Assembly (NCBI GenBank): GCA_017431185.1
Contig: JAFRLP010000499.1
Coordinates: 1-18,342, forward strand
Length of the DNA stretch: 18,342 nucleotides
From: Victivallales bacterium
GTDB lineage: Bacteria > Verrucomicrobiota > Lentisphaeria > Oligosphaerales > Oligosphaeraceae
Direction: 5' to 3'
This document shows, piece after piece, positions 15,124-18,342 of this stretch (its first letter is position 1; every line of letters begins with the position of its first letter). The notes beneath the pieces are model-generated. The model was given only the letters and a program-made list of their open reading frames with translations. It was not told the origin of the DNA and did no database searches. The position numbers were made by a program, and so were the translations under genes.

Positions 15124-16308
15124 ATGCCGCTTCAAAGTATTTCGATCAATACCGCGCCGGATGAACGGTTTGCGCTTTCCCGCCGTCTGTGGCAGGGGTG
15201 TCCCACCATTCTGCGCACGCCGAAAGGACGGCTTTTTGCCGGATGGTACTCCGGAGGTTCGTGCGAACCGGACCCGGACAACTACAATCTCCTGATCCGG
15301 AGCGACGACGACGGCTGGACATGGTCTGCTCCCGAACTGGTCGTTTCGAGCGAAATGGAGAAGGGCTTCATTGCCATCGACATTCAGCTGTGGCTGGATC
15401 CGTCCGGCCGCATGTGGATGTTCATCACCCAGCGTTATCTCGGCGGAGAGCGCAGGATCTCCGATCCCGATCATCTGGCGCTGTGGGCGGCGGTATGCGA
15501 CGACCCGGATGCGGAAAAACTCGTCTGGGACGCTCCCCGGTTCATCGCCAACGGATTTCTCCGTACTCAGACCACCGTTCTTTCCAACGGCGACTGGGTG
15601 CTGTGCGCCTATGACTGGAGTTCCCCCAATTACCGCTATTCCCGCAGTCGCGATCAGGGGAAAACGTGGGTCCGGTGCGAGGCCGGGAAAAAATGTCTTC
15701 CCGATTTCGACGAGTCCATGATCCTTGAACGGCGGGACGGCACGCAGCTCATGTTTGCCCGGGATTTCCGTCCGCTCATCGTAAAAACGGAATCGACCGA
15801 TCCGGCCGGGGCCTCGTGGACCCCCGGCGCCTATACCGGTCTGCTCAATGCCCGCTCCCGCTTTTTCCTGCGCCGACTGCGCTCGGGACGGGTGCTTTTC
15901 ATCAACAACAATGCCGCATCGCATCGCACGAATCTGTGTGCCCGCCTGTCCGAAGACGACGGTGAAACGTGGCCGTATTCCCTGACTCTCGACACGGCGG
16001 AAGTCCGGGAACGAAATGTTTCCTATCCCGACGCCGTCGAAGCACCGGACGGACGGATTTTCATCCTCTACGATCGCGGCCGTATGACGGCACGGGAGAT
16101 CCTCATGGCGCAGATTACCGAAGAAGACATCCTGGCCGGAAGGATTGTCTCCGAGTCCTCCTATCTCGCCCGGGCCATCAGCAAGGCTCCCGTCCCGGCC
16201 GATCCCGAGGCTTATCGGAAGCGCCGGGAGTTCCGGAACAAATGGTACCGGGAGACGTTCCAGCCGCTTTACCGTGACAACGATCTCTTTTCCCATCGGA
16301 TCAAATGA
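15124..16308 (+). CDS. BNR/Asp-box beta-propeller, sialidase-like protein
   Basis: From the ATG at 15124 the protein has 394 residues. Three Asp boxes of the form SxDxGxTW are visible: S60-W67 (SDDDGWTW), S175-W182 (SRDQGKTW) and S276-W283 (SEDDGETW), the hallmark of six-bladed sialidase-type propellers. The N-terminal segment reads WQGCPTILRTPKGRLFAGWYSGG, matching the BNR_2-type group, but the Arg-Ile-Pro that supplies the first sialidase arginine is replaced by GCP, so true sialidase activity is doubtful. Later WLDPSGRMWMF and FLRRLRSGRVLFINNN are further blade strands. No signal peptide is present, so it acts inside the cell, unusual for a sialidase but in line with an imported substrate. 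It sits 24 bases after the amidohydrolase stop and 65 before the transporter. Confidence 0.83.
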   Translation: MPLQSISINTAPDERFALSRRLWQGCPTILRTPKGRLFAGWYSGGSCEPDPDNYNLLIRSDDDGWTWSAPELVVSSEMEKGFIAIDIQLWLDPSGRMWMFITQRYLGGERRISDPDHLALWAAVCDDPDAEKLVWDAPRFIANGFLRTQTTVLSNGDWVLCAYDWSSPNYRYSRSRDQGKTWVRCEAGKKCLPDFDESMILERRDGTQLMFARDFRPLIVKTESTDPAGASWTPGAYTGLLNARSRFFLRRLRSGRVLFINNNAASHRTNLCARLSEDDGETWPYSLTLDTAEVRERNVSYPDAVEAPDGRIFILYDRGRMTAREILMAQITEEDILAGRIVSESSYLARAISKAPVPADPEAYRKRREFRNKWYRETFQPLYRDNDLFSHRIK

Positions 16309-16373
16309 CGGGGGGGCGGCATGTTTCATAATTCTGATGACAAACCGCGGCGGAAGAGGGAGGACCGGATTTC

Positions 16374-18342
16374 ATGAACTGGTATAATTGGCTGATTGTG
16401 ATTTTGCCCTTTGCCGGTGTGCTGTATATGGCGTTTCACACGCGGAAATATATCCGCGGCGTGCCGGATTTCCTGGCCGGCGGACGCATCTGCGGAAGAT
16501 ACCTGCTCGCAGTCGGCAGCATGGAATCCTCGCTCAGCATCCTTGCCCTGGTGTCGTATGTCGAAGTCCACTACCGGACGGGGTTCTCGACCGGATTCTG
16601 GTCCAGCATCGCCGCCCCGATCACTCTGGTGCTGTCGCTGACCGGATTCTGCACCTACCGTCTGCGGGAAACCAAAGCCATGAGCATGGGACAGTTTCTG
16701 GAGATGCGTTACAGCCGTTCCTTCCGGCTGTTCTGCGCGTTTCTGCGCACTTCGGTGGAAATGCTGACCAATACCATCGTGCCGGCCATTTCCGCGCGCT
16801 TTTTCATTTATCTGCTGGGCATTCCGCATTATGTCGATGTTTTCGGATTCAAGGTGCAGACTCTGGCGCTGGTCATTCTGACCGTGCTGATTCTGGCGAT
16901 GACCATCCTGCTGGCCGGCGGTTCACTGGCTTTGCTCATCACCGATACGATCCAGGGGCTGCTGACCTATCCGATCATTTTCGTGTTCACCATGTTCATT
17001 CTGATGAATTTCTCCTGGTGGGACGAAATCGTGCCGGTGATGTCGGACCGGATCGCCGGGGAAAGCTTCATCAATCCCTATGACATCCAGTCTCTGCGTG
17101 ATTTCAATCTGTTTGCCGTAATTGTGACCCTGCTCTCCAATATCATCAACCAGTGTGTCTGGTTCGGAGGCGGCGCTTCCAGCGCGGCGCGGACTGCCCA
17201 CGAACAGAAGATGGCCGGGGTGCTTGGCGCGTGGCGGTCCGGTTTCAATCCGCTGTTCTATCTGCTGATGGCCGGTCTGATCCTAACCGTCATGAACCAT
17301 GTCAACTATGCCACGAAGGCCAGGACGATTCGGACGGAGATGTGCGCCCGTGTGGCCGACGAAATCATTTCGGACCGGACGCTCAATGCGGAAGTGAAAG
17401 CGAAAACAGCCGCCATTCCCGAACAGCGGCACATTATCGGGAAAGACAAGCCACTTTCGGAGAAGCAGAATCTGGATACGCCTTATCTGGACGCCGTTCT
17501 GGAATCCCTGAAGGGCGCCCCCGGCGGCAATGCGAAGTTCCAGGAGTTCCGGACCCTTTACAATCAACTGCGGCTGCCGATCTTCATCCGCCATGTCCTG
17601 CCGGGCGCCCTGGTCGGGATTTTCATTCTGCTGATGCTGATGCTCATGGTCTCCACCGACGACAGCCGGATTTTCTCCTCCGCCATGACCATTGTTCAGG
17701 ACATCATCATTCCATTGAGAAAAACACCGCTGACGGCGGAGGCGCATATCCGGCTGGTCAAACTTCTGACCGTCCTGGTCTGCCTGGTGTTTTTCTTCGG
17801 CTCACTGTTCATGAAACAACTGGACTATATTCAGCTCTACTCTGTCATCGTGGCTTCCGTGTGGGTGGGCGGAGCGGGGGCCGTGACGCTGGGCGGGCTT
17901 TATACCCGGTTCGGAACCACGTCCGGCGCGTATGCGTCCATCCTGACGGGGGCTGTCTTTTCCGGCGGCGGGCTGCTGCTCCAGCGCAACTGGCCCGACC
18001 ATGCTTATCCTCTGCTCGACCGTCTCGGCTGGATTCCGGCGCTCGGGCGTCTGCTGGAGAGCATGAGCAGACCATTCGAGCCGTGGATCGAATGGCGCAT
18101 GAGCGCCATCAAATTCCCGGTCAATTCCCGGGAAATCATGTTCATCGCCATGATCATGAGCATGTCCATGTATTGTCTGGTCTCGTGGCTGACCTGCCGC
18201 AAGCCGTTCAATCTGGAACGAATGCTCCACCGCTGCAAATATGCGGTGGACGGAGAGGCCAAGCATTTTGAAAAACTCTCCGTGCGGAACATTTTCAGAA
18301 AACTGGTCGGCATTACCCCGGACTACACTCTCGGCGACAAGA
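16374..18342 (+). CDS. SSS-family Na+/solute symporter, 3' end outside window
   Basis: The frame from the ATG at 16374 is open for 656 codons to the window edge with no stop. AGAGGGAGGA (16355-16364) gives a good ribosome site. The protein has many hydrophobic helices beginning NWLIVILPFAGVLYMAF, then DFLAGGR and SMESSLSILALVSYVE of the first core helices. STDDSRIFSSAMTIVQDI (S427-I444) is the conserved SSS helix containing Na+-site serine/threonine residues. Between about residues 307 and 405 a hydrophilic, charged loop of roughly 95 residues interrupts the helices, which is long for SoPT-like members. It ends in a basic cytoplasmic tail (KPFNLERMLHRCKYAVDGE). SSS transporters import sugars, sialic acid, proline or pantothenate with Na+. 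Beside a sialidase-like protein and amidohydrolases, a sugar acid or amino-sugar derivative is the likely cargo. Confidence 0.88.
   Translation, partial: MNWYNWLIVILPFAGVLYMAFHTRKYIRGVPDFLAGGRICGRYLLAVGSMESSLSILALVSYVEVHYRTGFSTGFWSSIAAPITLVLSLTGFCTYRLRETKAMSMGQFLEMRYSRSFRLFCAFLRTSVEMLTNTIVPAISARFFIYLLGIPHYVDVFGFKVQTLALVILTVLILAMTILLAGGSLALLITDTIQGLLTYPIIFVFTMFILMNFSWWDEIVPVMSDRIAGESFINPYDIQSLRDFNLFAVIVTLLSNIINQCVWFGGGASSAARTAHEQKMAGVLGAWRSGFNPLFYLLMAGLILTVMNHVNYATKARTIRTEMCARVADEIISDRTLNAEVKAKTAAIPEQRHIIGKDKPLSEKQNLDTPYLDAVLESLKGAPGGNAKFQEFRTLYNQLRLPIFIRHVLPGALVGIFILLMLMLMVSTDDSRIFSSAMTIVQDIIIPLRKTPLTAEAHIRLVKLLTVLVCLVFFFGSLFMKQLDYIQLYSVIVASVWVGGAGAVTLGGLYTRFGTTSGAYASILTGAVFSGGGLLLQRNWPDHAYPLLDRLGWIPALGRLLESMSRPFEPWIEWRMSAIKFPVNSREIMFIAMIMSMSMYCLVSWLTCRKPFNLERMLHRCKYAVDGEAKHFEKLSVRNIFRKLVGITPDYTLGDK

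Noticed and set aside
15034..16329. 431-codon - strand frame opposite the sialidase-like gene
   Set aside because: The + strand has three Asp boxes and a good ribosome site; the - frame is low-complexity shadow.
17153..18271. 372-codon + strand frame near the right end, and the 231-codon frame 16388-17083
   Set aside because: Both are shifted frames within the open-ended SSS transporter reading from 16374, whose hydrophobic helices and Na+-site motif show it is the real gene.

Overview
This window looks like a chromosomal segment of a carbohydrate-degrading bacterium of the PVC group, most plausibly a Lentisphaerota/Victivallales-type gut organism. That placement is inferred from three things: a short-leader [18 protein letters not shown] pseudopilin inside a glycosidase operon, a large secreted LamG plus glycosidase-like protein of the DUF6259 type, and paired amidohydrolase, BNR-repeat and SSS-transporter genes. 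There is no rRNA or marker gene to confirm it. I saw no tRNA, rRNA, CRISPR array, insertion sequence or phage gene, and no gene-free stretch longer than about 200 bases.

Region 1 (1-1020): the 3' end of an unrecognised protein that enters from the left, followed by a good intrinsic terminator (991-1020).

Region 2 (1052-7890): a galactoside-type operon on the + strand. A promoter (1052-1079) surrounded by GACAATG repeats drives an AraR-like regulator (GntR winged helix plus LacI-type sensor). It is followed with 1-base overlap or 14-15-base gaps by a metallophosphoesterase with a jelly-roll-like N-terminus, a full-length LacZ-type GH2 beta-galactosidase with both catalytic glutamates, and a DUF1559-type pseudopilin.

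Region 3 (7893-11324): a single large secreted LamG plus DUF6259-like protein. It is bracketed on both sides by tandem copies of a modular, hairpin-rich intergenic repeat that occurs in a short (~67-70 bp) and a long (~97-98 bp) form. The order is long-short-gene-short-long.

Region 4 (11343-18342): an AraC-family regulator on the - strand, divergent from a + strand operon. A strong TTGATA-N17-TATAAT promoter leads into a DegT/StrS-type PLP aminotransferase, an amidohydrolase-fold protein that has lost its metal ligands, an intact paralogous amidohydrolase, a cytoplasmic BNR/Asp-box sialidase-like protein and an SSS-family Na+/solute symporter that runs off the right end. The reading is import of a sugar or sugar-acid-like solute and intracellular processing by hydrolase and aminotransferase, under AraC-type control; the substrate is unknown.

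Codon choice differs between the two halves. Proline CCG is rare in lacZ and dominant in the transporter, and Glu GAG gives way to GAA. The change falls near the repeat cluster at about 11.15-11.33 kb, so the right-hand operon may have a different history, or the contig may join two sources. The most interesting items are the modular covarying repeat, the dead-plus-live amidohydrolase pair, and the pseudopilin embedded in a glycan-use operon.
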